A DNA stretch of 64,000 nt, taken from assembly GCF_051014685.1 (NCBI RefSeq), contig NC_135055.1, forward strand, positions 1-64,000, read 5' to 3'. Source of the DNA: Ptiloglossa arizonensis. Its lineage: Eukaryota > Arthropoda > Insecta > Hymenoptera > Colletidae. The position numbers and the translations under genes were made by a program. Numbering within the stretch: position 1 is the first letter of the stretch; the number at the start of each line of letters is the position of its first letter. A model generated the notes under the pieces. It searched no databases and had not been told where the DNA came from. It saw nothing but the letters and a program-made list of their open reading frames with translations. Shown here piece after piece: positions 12,425 to 24,499 of the stretch.

Positions 12425-14349
12425 GGCGAGTTTCTACCTTCAGATGCAACAGAAACTTTGCGGATTGGACAATCCGTTCGCGAGATATGTCAGTTTTGAG
12501 GTAAGAACCGCTGGAGAAACTCCAAATTTTCGCAGTTCTGATGCTCGAATCGAATAACTAGAACGGCCTAGGGGAAAACTACTCATACCGTTGTAATGGG
12601 GCGAGTTTCTACTTTCAGATGCAACAGAAACTTTGCGGATTGGTCAATCCGTTCGCGAGATATGGCAGTTTTGAGGTAAGAAACGCTCGAGAAACTCCAA
12701 ATTTTCGCAGTTCTGATGCTCGAAACGAACAACTAGAACGGCCTAGGGGAAAACTACTCATACCGTTGTAATGAGGCGAGTTTCTACTTTCAGATGCAAC
12801 AGAAACTTTGCGGATTGGTCAATCCGTTCGCGAGATGTGGCAGTTTTGAGGTAAGAAACGCTTGAGAAACTGCAAATTTTCGCAGTTCTGACGCTCGAAA
12901 CGAATAACTAGAACGGCCTAGGGGAAAACTACTCATACCGTTGTAATAGAGCGAGTTTCTACTATCAGATGCAACAGAAATTTTGCGGATTGGTCAATCC
13001 GTTCGCGAGATATGGCAGTTTTGAGGTAAGAAACGCTTGAGAAACTCCAAATTTTCGCAGTTCTGATGCTCGAATCGAATAACTAGAACGGCCTAGGGGA
13101 AAACTACTCATACCGTTGTAATGGGGCGAGTTTCTACTTTCAGATGCAACAGAAACTTTGCGGATTGGTCAATCCGTTCGCGAGATATGGCAGTTTTGAG
13201 GTAAGAAACGCTTGAGAAACTCCAAATTTTCGCAGTTCTGATGCTCGAATCGAATAACTAGAACGGCCTAGGGGAAAACTACTCATACCGTTGTAATGAG
13301 GCGAGTTTCTACTTTCAGATGCAACAGAAACTTTGCGGATTGGTCAATCCGTTCGCGAGATATGTCAGTTTTGAGGTAAGAACCGCTGGAGAAACTCCAA
13401 ATTTTCGCAGTTCTGATGCTCGAATCGAATAACTAGAACGGCCTAGGGGAAAACTACTCATACCGTTGTAATAGGGCGAGTTTCTACTTTCAGATGCAAC
13501 AGAAATTTTGCGGATTGGTCAATCCGTTCGCGAGATATGGCAGTTTTGAGGTAAGAAACGCTTGAGAAACTCCAAATTTTCGCAGTTCTGATGCTCGAAA
13601 CGAATAACTAGAACGGCCTAGGGGAAAACTACTCATACCGTTGTAATGGGGCGAGTTTCTACTTTCAGATGCGACAGAAACTTTGCGGATTGGTCAATCC
13701 GTTCGCGAGATATGGCAGTTTTGAGGTAAGAAACGCTCGAGAAACTCCAAATTTTCGCAGTTCTGATGCTCGAAACGAATAACTGGAACGGCCTAGGGGA
13801 AAACTACTCATACCGTTGTAATGGGGCGAGTTTCTACTTTCAGATGCAACAGAAACTTTGCGGATTGGTCAATCCGTTCGCGAGATGTGGCAGTTTTGAG
13901 GTAAGAAACGCTTGAGAAACTGCAAATTTTCGCAGTTCTGACGCTCGAAACGAATAACTAGAACGGCCTAGGGGAAAACTACTCATACCGTTGTAATAGA
14001 GCGAGTTTCTACTATCAGATGCAACAGAAATTTTGCGGATTGGTCAATCCGTTCGCGAGATATGGCAGTTTTGAGGTAAGAAACGCTTGAGAAACTCCAA
14101 ATTTTCGCAGTTCTGATGCTCGAATCGAATAACTAGAACGGCCTAGGGGAAAACTACTCATACCGTTGTAATGGGGCGAGTTTCTACTTTCAGATGCAAC
14201 AGAAACTTTGCGGATTGGTCAATCCGTTCGCGAGATATGGCAGTTTTGAGGTAAGAAACGCTTGAGAAACTCCAAATTTTCGCAGTTCTGATGCTCGAAT
14301 CGAATAACTAGAACGGCCTAGGGGAAAACTACTCATACCGTTGTAATGG
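12425..14349. repeat. Eleven domain A monomers after the 8-mer block
   Basis: Units have the same types as the 8-mer block but out of order; AATAGAG units at 12,945 and 13,995 are 1,050 bp (6 monomers) apart instead of 1,400. An unusual TTGGACAATCC sits at about 12,465. The stretch reads as a rearranged remnant of the 8-mer repeat. No gene is seen. Confidence 0.8.
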
Positions 14350-14874
14350 GGCGAGTTTCTACTTTCAGATGCAACAGAAACTTTTCGGATTGGTCAATCC
14401 GTTCGCGAGATATGGCAGTTTTGAGGTGAGAAACGCTTGAGAAACTCCAAATTTTCGCAGTTCTGATGCTCGAAACGAATAACTAGAACGGTCTAGGGGA
14501 AAACTACTCATACCGTTGTAATGGGGCTAGTTTCTACTTTCAGATGCAACAGAAACTTTGCGGATTGGTCTGTCCGTTCGCGAGATATGGCAGTTTTGAG
14601 GTAAGAAACGCTTGAGAAACTCCAAATTTTCGCAGTTCTAATGCTCGAAACGAATAACTAGAACGGTCTAGGGGAAAACTACTCATACCGTTGTAATGGG
14701 GCGAGTTTCTACTTTCAGATGCAACAGAATCTTTTCGGACTGGTCAATCCGTTCGCGAGATATGGCAGTTTTGAGGTAAGAAACGCTCGAGAAACTCCAA
14801 ATTTTCGCAGTTCTGATGCTCGAAACGAACAACTAGAACGGCCTAGGGGAAAACTACTCATACCGTTGTAATGA
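14350..14874. repeat. Divergent three-monomer cassette, copy 1
   Basis: Three consecutive units share markers found nowhere else in domain A: unit 1 has CTTTTCGGAT, GAGGTGAG and GGTCTAG; unit 2 has GGGGCTAG, GGTCTGTCCG, TTCTAATG and GGTCTAG; unit 3 has AGAATCTTTTCGGAC. The GGTCTAG change destroys the CCTAGG palindrome. The trio always travels in this order. Confidence 0.88.
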
Positions 14875-15749
14875 GGCGAGTTTCTACTTTCAGATGCAAC
14901 AGAAACTTTGCGGATTGGTCAATCCGTTCGCGAGATATGTCAGTTTTGAGGTAAGAACCGCTGGAGAAACTCCAAGTTTTCGCAGTTCTGATGCTCGAAT
15001 CGAATAACTAGAACGGCCTAGGGGAAAACTACTCATACCGTTGTAATGGGGCGAGTTTCTACTTTCAGATGCAACAGAAACTTTGCGGATTGGTCAATCC
15101 GTTCGCGAGATGTGGCAGTTTTGAGGTAAGAAACGCTTGAGAAACTCCAAATTTTCGCAGTTCTGATGCTCGAAACGAATAACTGGAACGGCCTAGGGGA
15201 AAACTACAAATACCGTTGTAATGGGGCGAGTTTCTACCTTCAGATGCAACAGAAATTTTGCGGATTGGTCAATCCGTTCGCGAGATATGGCAGTTTTGAA
15301 GTAAGAAACGCTTGTGAAACTCCAAATTTTCGCAGTTCTGACGCTCGAAACGAATAACTAGAACGGCCTAGGGGAAAACTACTCATACCGTTGTAATAGA
15401 GCGAGTTTCTACTATCAGATGCAACAGAAATTTTGCGGATTGGTCAATCCGTTCGCGAGATATGGCAGTTTTGAGGTAAGAAACGCTTGAGAAACTCCAA
15501 ATTTTCGCAGTTCTGATGCTCGAATCGAATAACTAGAACGGCCTAGGGGAAAACTACTCATACCGTTGTAATGGGGCGAGTTTCTACTTTCAGATGCAAC
15601 AGAAACTTTGCGGATTGGTCAATCCGTTCGCGAGATATGGCAGTTTTGAGGTAAGAAACGCTTGAGAAACTCCAAATTTTCGCAGTTCTGATGCTCGAAT
15701 CGAATAACTAGAACGGCCTAGGGGAAAACTACTCATACCGTTGTAATGG

Positions 15750-16274
15750 GGCGAGTTTCTACTTTCAGATGCAACAGAAACTTTTCGGATTGGTCAATCC
15801 GTTCGCGAGATATGGCAGTTTTGAGGTGAGAAACGCTTGAGAAACTCCAAATTTTCGCAGTTCTGATGCTCGAAACGAATAACTAGAACGGTCTAGGGGA
15901 AAACTACTCATACCGTTGTAATGGGGCTAGTTTCTACTTTCAGATGCAACAGAAACTTTGCGGATTGGTCTGTCCGTTCGCGAGATATGGCAGTTTTGAG
16001 GTAAGAAACGCTTGAGAAACTCCAAATTTTCGCAGTTCTAATGCTCGAAACGAATAACTAGAACGGTCTAGGGGAAAACTACTCATACCGTTGTAATGGG
16101 GCGAGTTTCTACTTTCAGATGCAACAGAATCTTTTCGGACTGGTCAATCCGTTCGCGAGATATGGCAGTTTTGAGGTAAGAAACGCTCGAGAAACTCCAA
16201 ATTTTCGCAGTTCTGATGCTCGAAACGAACAACTAGAACGGCCTAGGGGAAAACTACTCATACCGTTGTAATGA
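15750..16274. repeat. Three-monomer cassette, copy 2
   Basis: Same three markers in order, 1,400 bp after copy 1 and part of the 8-monomer duplication. Confidence 0.88.
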
Positions 16275-17849
16275 GGCGAGTTTCTACTTTCAGATGCAAC
16301 AGAAACTTTGCGGATTGGTCAATCCGTTCGCGAGATATGTCAGTTTTGAGGTAAGAACCGCTGGAGAAACTCCAAGTTTTCGCAGTTCTGATGCTCGAAT
16401 CGAATAACTAGAACGGCCTAGGGGAAAACTACTCATACCGTTGTAATGGGGCGAGTTTCTACTTTCAGATGCAACAGAAACTTTGCGGATTGGTCAATCC
16501 GTTCGCGAGATGTGGCAGTTTTGAGGTAAGAAACGCTTGAGAAACTCCAAATTTTCGCAGTTCTGATGCTCGAAACGAATAACTGGAACGGCCTAGGGGA
16601 AAACTACTCATACCGTTGTAATGGGGCGAGTTTCTACCTTCAGATGCAACAGAAATTTTGCGGATTGGTCAATCCGTTCGCGAGATATGGCAGTTTTGAA
16701 GTAAGAAACGCTTGTGAAACTCCAAATTTTCGCAGTTCTGATGCTCGAAACGAACAACTAGAACGGCCTAGGGGAAAACTACTCATACCGTTGTAATGAG
16801 GCGAGTTTCTACTTTCAGATGCAACAGAAACTTTGCGGATTGGTCAATCCGTTCGCGAGATATGTCAGTTTTGAGGTAAGAACCGCTGGAGAAACTCCAA
16901 GTTTTCGCAGTTCTGATGCTCGAATCGAATAACTAGAACGGCCTAGGGGAAAACTACTCATACCGTTGTAATGGGGCGAGTTTCTACTTTCAGATGCAAC
17001 AGAAACTTTGCGGATTGGTCAATCCGTTCGCGAGATGTGGCAGTTTTGAGGTAAGAAACGCTTGAGAAACTCCAAATTTTCGCAGTTCTGATGCTCGAAA
17101 CGAATAACTGGAACGGCCTAGGGGAAAACTACTCATACCGTTGTAATGGGGCGAGTTTCTACCTTCAGATGCAACAGAAACTTTGCGGATTGGTCAATCC
17201 GTTCGCGAGATATGTCAGTTTTGAGGTAAGAACCGCTGGAGAAACTCCAAATTTTCGCAGTTCTGATGCTCGAATCGAATAACTAGAACGGCCTAGGGGA
17301 AAACTACTCATACCGTTGTAATGGGGCGAGTTTCTACTTTCAGATGCAACAGAAACTTTGCGGATTGGTCAATCCGTTCGCGAGATATGTCAGTTTTGAG
17401 GTAAGAACCGCTGGAGAAACTCCAAGTTTTCGCAGTTCTGATGCTCGAATCGAATAACTAGAACGGCCTAGGGGAAAACTACTCATACCGTTGTAATGAG
17501 GCGAGTTTCTACTTTCAGATGCAACAGAAACTTTGCGGATTGGTCAATCCGTTCGCGAGATATGGCAGCTTTGAGGTAAGAACCGCTGGAGAAACTCCAA
17601 ATTTTCGCAGTTCTGATGCTCGAATCGAATAACTAGAACGGCCTAGGGGAAAACTACTCATACCGTTGTAATGGGGCGAGTTTCTACTTTCAGATGCAAC
17701 AGAAACTTTGCGGATTGGTCAATCCGTTCGCGAGATGTGGCAGTTTTGAGGTAAGAGACGCTTGAGAAACTCCAAATTTTCGCAGTTCTGACGCTCGAAA
17801 CGAATAACTAGAACGGCCAAGGGGAAAACTACTCATACCATTGTAATAG

Positions 17850-18199
17850 GGCGAGTTTCTACTTTCAGATGCAACAGAAATTTTGCGGATTGGTCAATCC
17901 GTTCGCGAGATATGGCAGTTTTGAGGTAAGAAACGCTTGAGAAACTCCAAATTTTCGCAGTTCTAATGCTCGAAACGAATAACTAGAACGGTCTAGGGGA
18001 AAACTACTCATACCGTTGTAATGGGGCGAGTTTCTACTTTCAGATGCAACAGAATCTTTTCGGACTGGTCAATCCGTTCGCGAGATATGGCAGTTTTGAG
18101 GTAAGAAACGCTCGAGAAACTCCAAGTTTTCGCAGTTCTGATGCTCGAATCGAATAACTAGAACGGCCTAGGGGAAAACTACTCATACCGTTGTAATGG
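17850..18199. repeat. Partial cassette with a hybrid monomer
   Basis: The unit at 17,850 starts like the TACCATTGTAATAGGG type with AAATTTTGCGG and ends like cassette unit 2 (TTCTAATG, GGTCTAG). It is followed by cassette unit 3 (AGAATCTTTTCGG at 18,051). The switch lies between monomer positions of about 33 and 115. The same hybrid is seen at 24,150, so it was made once and then copied. Confidence 0.82.
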
Positions 18200-18374
18200 G
18201 GCGAGTTTCTACTTTCAGATGCAACAGAAACTTTGCGGATTGGTCAATGCGTTCGCGAGATGTGGCAGTTTTGAGGTAAGAAACGCTTGAGAAACTCCAA
18301 ATTTTCGCAGTTCTGATGCTCGAAACGAATAACTGGAACGGCCTAGGGGAAAACTACTCATACCGTTGTAATGG

Positions 18375-21349
18375 GGCGAGTTTCTACCTTCAGATGCAAC
18401 AGAAATTTTGCGGATTGGTCAATCCGTTCGCGAGATATGGCAGTTTTGAAGTAAGAAACGCTTGTGAAACTCCAAATTTTCGCAGTTCTGATGCTCGAAA
18501 CGAACAACTAGAACGGCCTAGGGGAAAACTACTCATACCGTTGTAATGAGGCGAGTTTCTACTTTCAGATGCAACAGAAACTTTGCGGATTGGTCAATCC
18601 GTTCGCGAGATATGTCAGTTTTGAGGTAAGAACCGCTGGAGAAACTCCAAGTTTTCGCAGTTCTGATGCTCGAATCGAATAACTAGAACGGCCTAGGGGA
18701 AAACTACTCATACCGTTGTAATGGGGCGGGTTTCTACTTTCAGATGCAACAGAAACTTTGCGGATTGGTCAATCCGTTCGCGAGATGTGGCAGTTTTGAG
18801 GTAAGAAACGCTTGAGAAACTCCAAATTTTCGCAGTTCTGATGCTCGAAACGAATAACTGGAACGGCCTAGGGGAAAACTACTCATACCGTTGTAATGGG
18901 GCGAGTTTCTACCTTCAGATGCAACAGAAACTTTGCGGATTGGTCAATCCGTTCGCGAGATATGTCAGTTTTGAGGTAAGAACCGCTGGAGAAACTCCAA
19001 ATTTTCGCAGTTCTGATGCTCGAATCGAATAACTAGAACGGCCTAGGGGAAAACTACTCATACCGTTGTAATGGGGCGAGTTTCTACTTTCAGATGCAAC
19101 AGAAACTTTGCGGATTGGTCAATCCGTTCGCGAGATATGGCAGTTTTGAGGTAAGAAACGCTCGAGAAACTCCAAATTTTCGCAGTTCTGATGCTCGAAA
19201 CGAACAACTAGAACGGCCTAGGGGAAAACTACTCATACCGTTGTAATGAGGCGAGTTTCTACTTTCAGATGCAACAGAAACTTTGCGGATTGGTCAATCC
19301 GTTCGCGAGATATGGCAGTTTTGAGGTAAGAAACGCTCGAGAAACTCCAAATTTTCGCAGTTCTGATGCTCCAATCGAATAACTAGAACGGCCTAGGGGA
19401 AAACTACTCATACCGTTGTAATGGGGCGAGTTTCTACTTTCAGATGCAACAGAAACTTTGCGGATTGGTCAATCCGTTCGCGAGATATGGCAGTTTTGAG
19501 GTAAGAAACGCTCGAGAAACTCCAAATTTTCGCAGTTCTGATGCTCGAAACGAACAACTAGAACGGCCTAGGGGAAAACTACTCATACCGTTGTAATGAG
19601 GCGAGTTTCTACTTTCAGATGCAACAGAAACTTTGCGGATTGGTCAATCCGTTCGCGAGATATGGCAGCTTTGAGGTAAGAACCGCTGGAGAAACTCCAA
19701 ATTTTCGCAGTTCTGATGCTCGAATCGAATAACTAGAACGGCCTAGGGGAAAACTACTCATACCGTTGTAATGGGGCGAGTTTCTACTTTCAGATGCAAC
19801 AGAAACTTTGCGGATTGGTCAATCCGTTCGCGAGATGTGGCAGTTTTGAGGTAAGAGACGCTTGAGAAACTCCAAATTTTCGCAGTTCTGACGCTCGAAA
19901 CGAATAACTAGAACGGCCTAGGGGAAAACTACTCATACCATTGTAATAGGGCGAGTTTCTACTTTCAGATGCAACAGAAATTTTGCGGATTGGTCAATCC
20001 GTTCGCGAGATATGGCAGTTTTGAGGTAAGAAACGCTTGAGAAACTCCAAATTTTCGCAGTTCTGATGCTCGAAACGAATAACTAGAACGGCCTAGGGGA
20101 AAACTACTCATACCGTTGTAATGGGGCGAGTTTCTACTTTCAGATGCGACAGAAACTTTGCGGATTGGTCAATCCGTTCGCGAGATATGTCAGTTTTGAG
20201 GTAAGAACCGCTGGAGAAACTCCAAATTTTCGCAGTTCTGATGCTCGAATCGAATAACTAGAACGGCCTAGGGGAAAACTACTCATACCGTTGTAATGGG
20301 GCGAGTTTCTACTTTCAGATGCAACAGAAACTTTGCGGATTGGTCAATCCGTTCGCGAGATATGGCAGTTTTGAGGTAAGAAACGCTCGAGAAACTCCAA
20401 ATTTTCGCAGTTCTGATGCTCGAAACGAACAACTAGAACGGCCTAGGGGAAAACTACTCATACCGTTGTAATGAGGCGAGTTTCTACTTTCAGATGCAAC
20501 AGAAACTTTGCGGATTGGTCAATCCGTTCGCGAGATATGTCAGTTTTGAGGTAAGAACCGCTGGAGAAACTCCAAGTTTTCGCAGTTCTGATGCTCGAAT
20601 CGAATAACTAGAACGGCCTAGGGGAAAACTACTCATACCGTTGTAATGGGGCGAGTTTCTACTTTCAGATGCAACAGAAACTTTGCGGATTGGTCAATCC
20701 GTTCGCGAGATGTGGCAGTTTTGAGGTAAGAAACGCTTGAGAAACTCCAAATTTTCGCAGTTCTGATGCTCGAAACGAATAACTGGAACGGCCTAGGGGA
20801 AAACTACTCATACCGTTGTAATGGGGCGAGTTTCTACCTTCAGATGCAACAGAAATTTTGCGGATTGGTCAATCCGTTCGCGAGATATGGCAGTTTTGAA
20901 GTAAGAAACGCTTGAGAAACTCCAAATTTTCGCAGTTCTGATGCTCGAATCGAATAACTAGAACGGCCTAGGGGAAAACTACTCATACCGTTGTAATGGG
21001 GCGAGTTTCTACTTTCAGATGCAACAGAAACTTTGCGGATTGGTCAATCCGTTCGCGAGATATGGCAGTTTTGAGGTAAGAAACGCTCGAGAAACTCCAA
21101 ATTTTCGCAGTTCTGATGCTCGAAACGAACAACTAGAACGGCCTAGGGGAAAACTACTCATACCGTTGTAATGAGGCGAGTTTCTACTTTCAGATGCAAC
21201 AGAAACTTTGCGGATTGGTCAATCCGTTCGCGAGATATGGCAGCTTTGAGGTAAGAACCGCTGGAGAAACTCCAAATTTTCGCAGTTCTGATGCTCGAAT
21301 CGAATAACTAGAACGGCCTAGGGGAAAACTACTCATACCGTTGTAATGG
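18375..21349. repeat. Segmental duplication, left copy (17 monomers), paired with 24,500-27,824
   Basis: The first part matches the right copy at an offset of 6,125 bp (CTACCTT units and the paired open-frame units starting at 18,316 and 18,841). The rest matches at 6,475 bp: the unique GCTCCAATCG at 19,371 and 25,846, the GATGCGAC/ATATGTCAG unit at 20,125 and 26,600, and CAGCTTTG at 21,241 and 27,716. The offset change is exactly two monomers. The left copy has a hybrid unit at 19,250 at the point of change, so the copies differ by an unequal exchange. Confidence 0.86.
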
Positions 21350-21874
21350 GGCGAGTTTCTACTTTCAGATGCAACAGAAACTTTTCGGATTGGTCAATCC
21401 GTTCGCGAGATATGGCAGTTTTGAGGTGAGAAACGCTTGAGAAACTCCAAATTTTCGCAGTTCTGATGCTCGAAACGAATAACTAGAACGGTCTAGGGGA
21501 AAACTACTCATACCGTTGTAATGGGGCTAGTTTCTACTTTCAGATGCAACAGAAACTTTGCGGATTGGTCTGTCCGTTCGCGAGATATGGCAGTTTTGAG
21601 GTAAGAAACGCTTGAGAAACTCCAAATTTTCGCAGTTCTAATGCTCGAAACGAATAACTAGAACGGTCTAGGGGAAAACTACTCATACCGTTGTAATGGG
21701 GCGAGTTTCTACTTTCAGATGCAACAGAATCTTTTCGGACTGGTCAATCCGTTCGCGAGATATGGCAGTTTTGAGGTAAGAAACGCTCGAGAAACTCCAA
21801 ATTTTCGCAGTTCTGATGCTCGAAACGAACAACTAGAACGGCCTAGGGGAAAACTACTCATACCGTTGTAATGA
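21350..21874. repeat. Three-monomer cassette, copy 3
   Basis: The full trio is present, with GAGGTGAG at about 21,427, GGGGCTAG at 21,525 and AGAATCTTTTCGG at 21,726. It lies 5,600 bp (32 monomers) after copy 2. Confidence 0.88.
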
Positions 21875-24499
21875 GGCGAGTTTCTACTTTCAGATGCAAC
21901 AGAAACTTTGCGGATTGGTCAATCCGTTCGCGAGATATGTCAGTTTTGAGGTAAGAACCGCTGGAGAAACTCCAAGTTTTCGCAGTTCTGATGCTCGAAT
22001 CGAATAACTAGAACGGCCTAGGGGAAAACTACTCATACCGTTGTAATGGGGCGAGTTTCTACTTTCAGATGCAACAGAAACTTTGCGGATTGGTCAATCC
22101 GTTCGCGAGATGTGGCAGTTTTGAGGTAAGAAACGCTTGAGAAACTCCAAATTTTCGCAGTTCTGATGCTCGAAACGAATAACTGGAACGGCCTAGGGGA
22201 AAACTACTCATACCGTTGTAATGGGGCGAGTTTCTACCTTCAGATGCAACAGAAATTTTGCGGATTGGTCAATCCGTTCGCGAGATATGGCAGTTTTGAA
22301 GTAAGAAACGCTTGTGAAACTCCAAATTTTCGCAGTTCTGATGCTCGAAACGAACAACTAGAACGGCCTAGGGGAAAACTACTCATACCGTTGTAATGAG
22401 GCGAGTTTCTACTTTCAGATGCAACAGAAACTTTGCGGATTGGTCAATCCGTTCGCGAGATATGTCAGTTTTGAGGTAAGAACCGCTGGAGAAACTCCAA
22501 GTTTTCGCAGTTCTGATGCTCGAATCGAATAACTAGAACGGCCTAGGGGAAAACTACTCATACCGTTGTAATGGGGCGAGTTTCTACTTTCAGATGCAAC
22601 AGAAACTTTGCGGATTGGTCAATCCGTTCGCGAGATGTGGCAGTTTTGAGGTAAGAAACGCTTGAGAAACTCCAAATTTTCGCAGTTCTGATGCTCGAAA
22701 CGAATAACTGGAACGGCCTAGGGGAAAACTACTCATACCGTTGTAATGGGGCGAGTTTCTACCTTCAGATGCAACAGAAACTTTGCGGATTGGTCAATCC
22801 GTTCGCGAGATATGTCAGTTTTGAGGTAAGAACCGCTGGAGAAACTCCAAATTTTCGCAGTTCTGATGCTCGAATCGAATAACTAGAACGGCCTAGGGGA
22901 AAACTACTCATACCGTTGTAATGGGGCGAGTTTCTACTTTCAGATGCAACAGAAACTTTGCGGATTGGTCAATCCGTTCGCGAGATATGTCAGTTTTGAG
23001 GTAAGAACCGCTGGAGAAACTCCAAGTTTTCGCAGTTCTGATGCTCGAATCGAATAACTAGAACGGCCTAGGGGAAAACTACTCATACCGTTGTAATGAG
23101 GCGAGTTTCTACTTTCAGATGCAACAGAAACTTTGCGGATTGGTCAATCCGTTCGCGAGATATGTCAGTTTTGAGGTAAGAACCGCTGGAGAAACTCCAA
23201 GTTTTCGCAGTTCTGATGCTCGAATCGAATAACTAGAACGGCCTAGGGGAAAACTACTCATACCGTTGTAATGGGGCGAGTTTCTACTTTCAGATGCAAC
23301 AGAAACTTTGCGGATTGGTCAATCCGTTCGCGAGATGTGGCAGTTTTGAGGTAAGAAACGCTTGAGAAACTCCAAATTTTCGCAGTTCTGATGCTCGAAA
23401 CGAATAACTGGAACGGCCTAGGGGAAAACTACTCATACCGTTGTAATGGGGCGAGTTTCTACCTTCAGATGCAACAGAAATTTTGCGGATTGGTCAATCC
23501 GTTCGCGAGATATGGCAGTTTTGAAGTAAGAAACGCTTGAGAAACTCCAAATTTTCGCAGTTCTGATGCTCGAATCGAATAACTAGAACGGCCTAGGGGA
23601 AAACTACTCATACCGTTGTAATGGGGCGAGTTTCTACTTTCAGATGCAACAGAAACTTTGCGGATTGGTCAATCCGTTCGCGAGATATGGCAGTTTTGAG
23701 GTAAGAAACGCTCGAGAAACTCCAAATTTTCGCAGTTCTGATGCTCGAAACGAACAACTAGAACGGCCTAGGGGAAAACTACTCATACCGTTGTAATGAG
23801 GCGAGTTTCTACTTTCAGATGCAACAGAAACTTTGCGGATTGGTCAATCCGTTCGCGAGATATGGCAGCTTTGAGGTAAGAACCGCTGGAGAAACTCCAA
23901 ATTTTCGCAGTTCTGATGCTCGAATCGAATAACTAGAACGGCCTAGGGGAAAACTACTCATACCGTTGTAATGGGGCGAGTTTCTACTTTCAGATGCAAC
24001 AGAAACTTTGCGGATTGGTCAATCCGTTCGCGAGATGTGGCAGTTTTGAGGTAAGAGACGCTTGAGAAACTCCAAATTTTCGCAGTTCTGACGCTCGAAA
24101 CGAATAACTAGAACGGCCTAGGGGAAAACTACTCATACCATTGTAATAGGGCGAGTTTCTACTTTCAGATGCAACAGAAATTTTGCGGATTGGTCAATCC
24201 GTTCGCGAGATATGGCAGTTTTGAGGTAAGAAACGCTTGAGAAACTCCAAATTTTCGCAGTTCTAATGCTCGAAACGAATAACTAGAACGGTCTAGGGGA
24301 AAACTACTCATACCGTTGTAATGGGGCGAGTTTCTACTTTCAGATGCAACAGAATCTTTTCGGACTGGTCAATCCGTTCGCGAGATATGGCAGTTTTGAG
24401 GTAAGAAACGCTCGAGAAACTCCAAATTTTCGCAGTTCTGATGCTCGAAACGAATAACTGGAACGGCCTAGGGGAAAACTACTCATACCGTTGTAATGG
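21875..24499. repeat. Domain A monomers between the two duplicated segments
   Basis: Fifteen 175-bp units that repeat local themes: a GAGGCGAG/ATATGTCAG/CCAAGTTTTCG unit followed by GATGTGG and CTACCTT units occurs twice. A partial cassette with the hybrid monomer lies at 24,150-24,499. The CAGCTTTG and GAGACG/TACCATT pair at 23,800-24,140 is also found at 17,550-17,840, 19,650-19,940 and 26,130-26,415. No gene is seen. Confidence 0.8.

Larger units (their letters stand above)
13996..16795. repeat. Second 8-monomer repeat, two copies of 1,400 bp
   Basis: Markers recur 1,400 bp apart: AATAGAG at 13,995 and 15,395, GGGGCTAG at 14,525 and 15,925, AGAATCTTTTCGG at 14,726 and 16,126, and the AACTGGAAC unit at 15,166-15,357 and 16,566 onward. 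The unit has the same length as the 6.6-12.2 kb repeat but a different composition, because it includes the three-monomer cassette. The second copy ends in a unit that differs after CGCAGTTCTG (GATGC versus GACGC). Confidence 0.85.
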
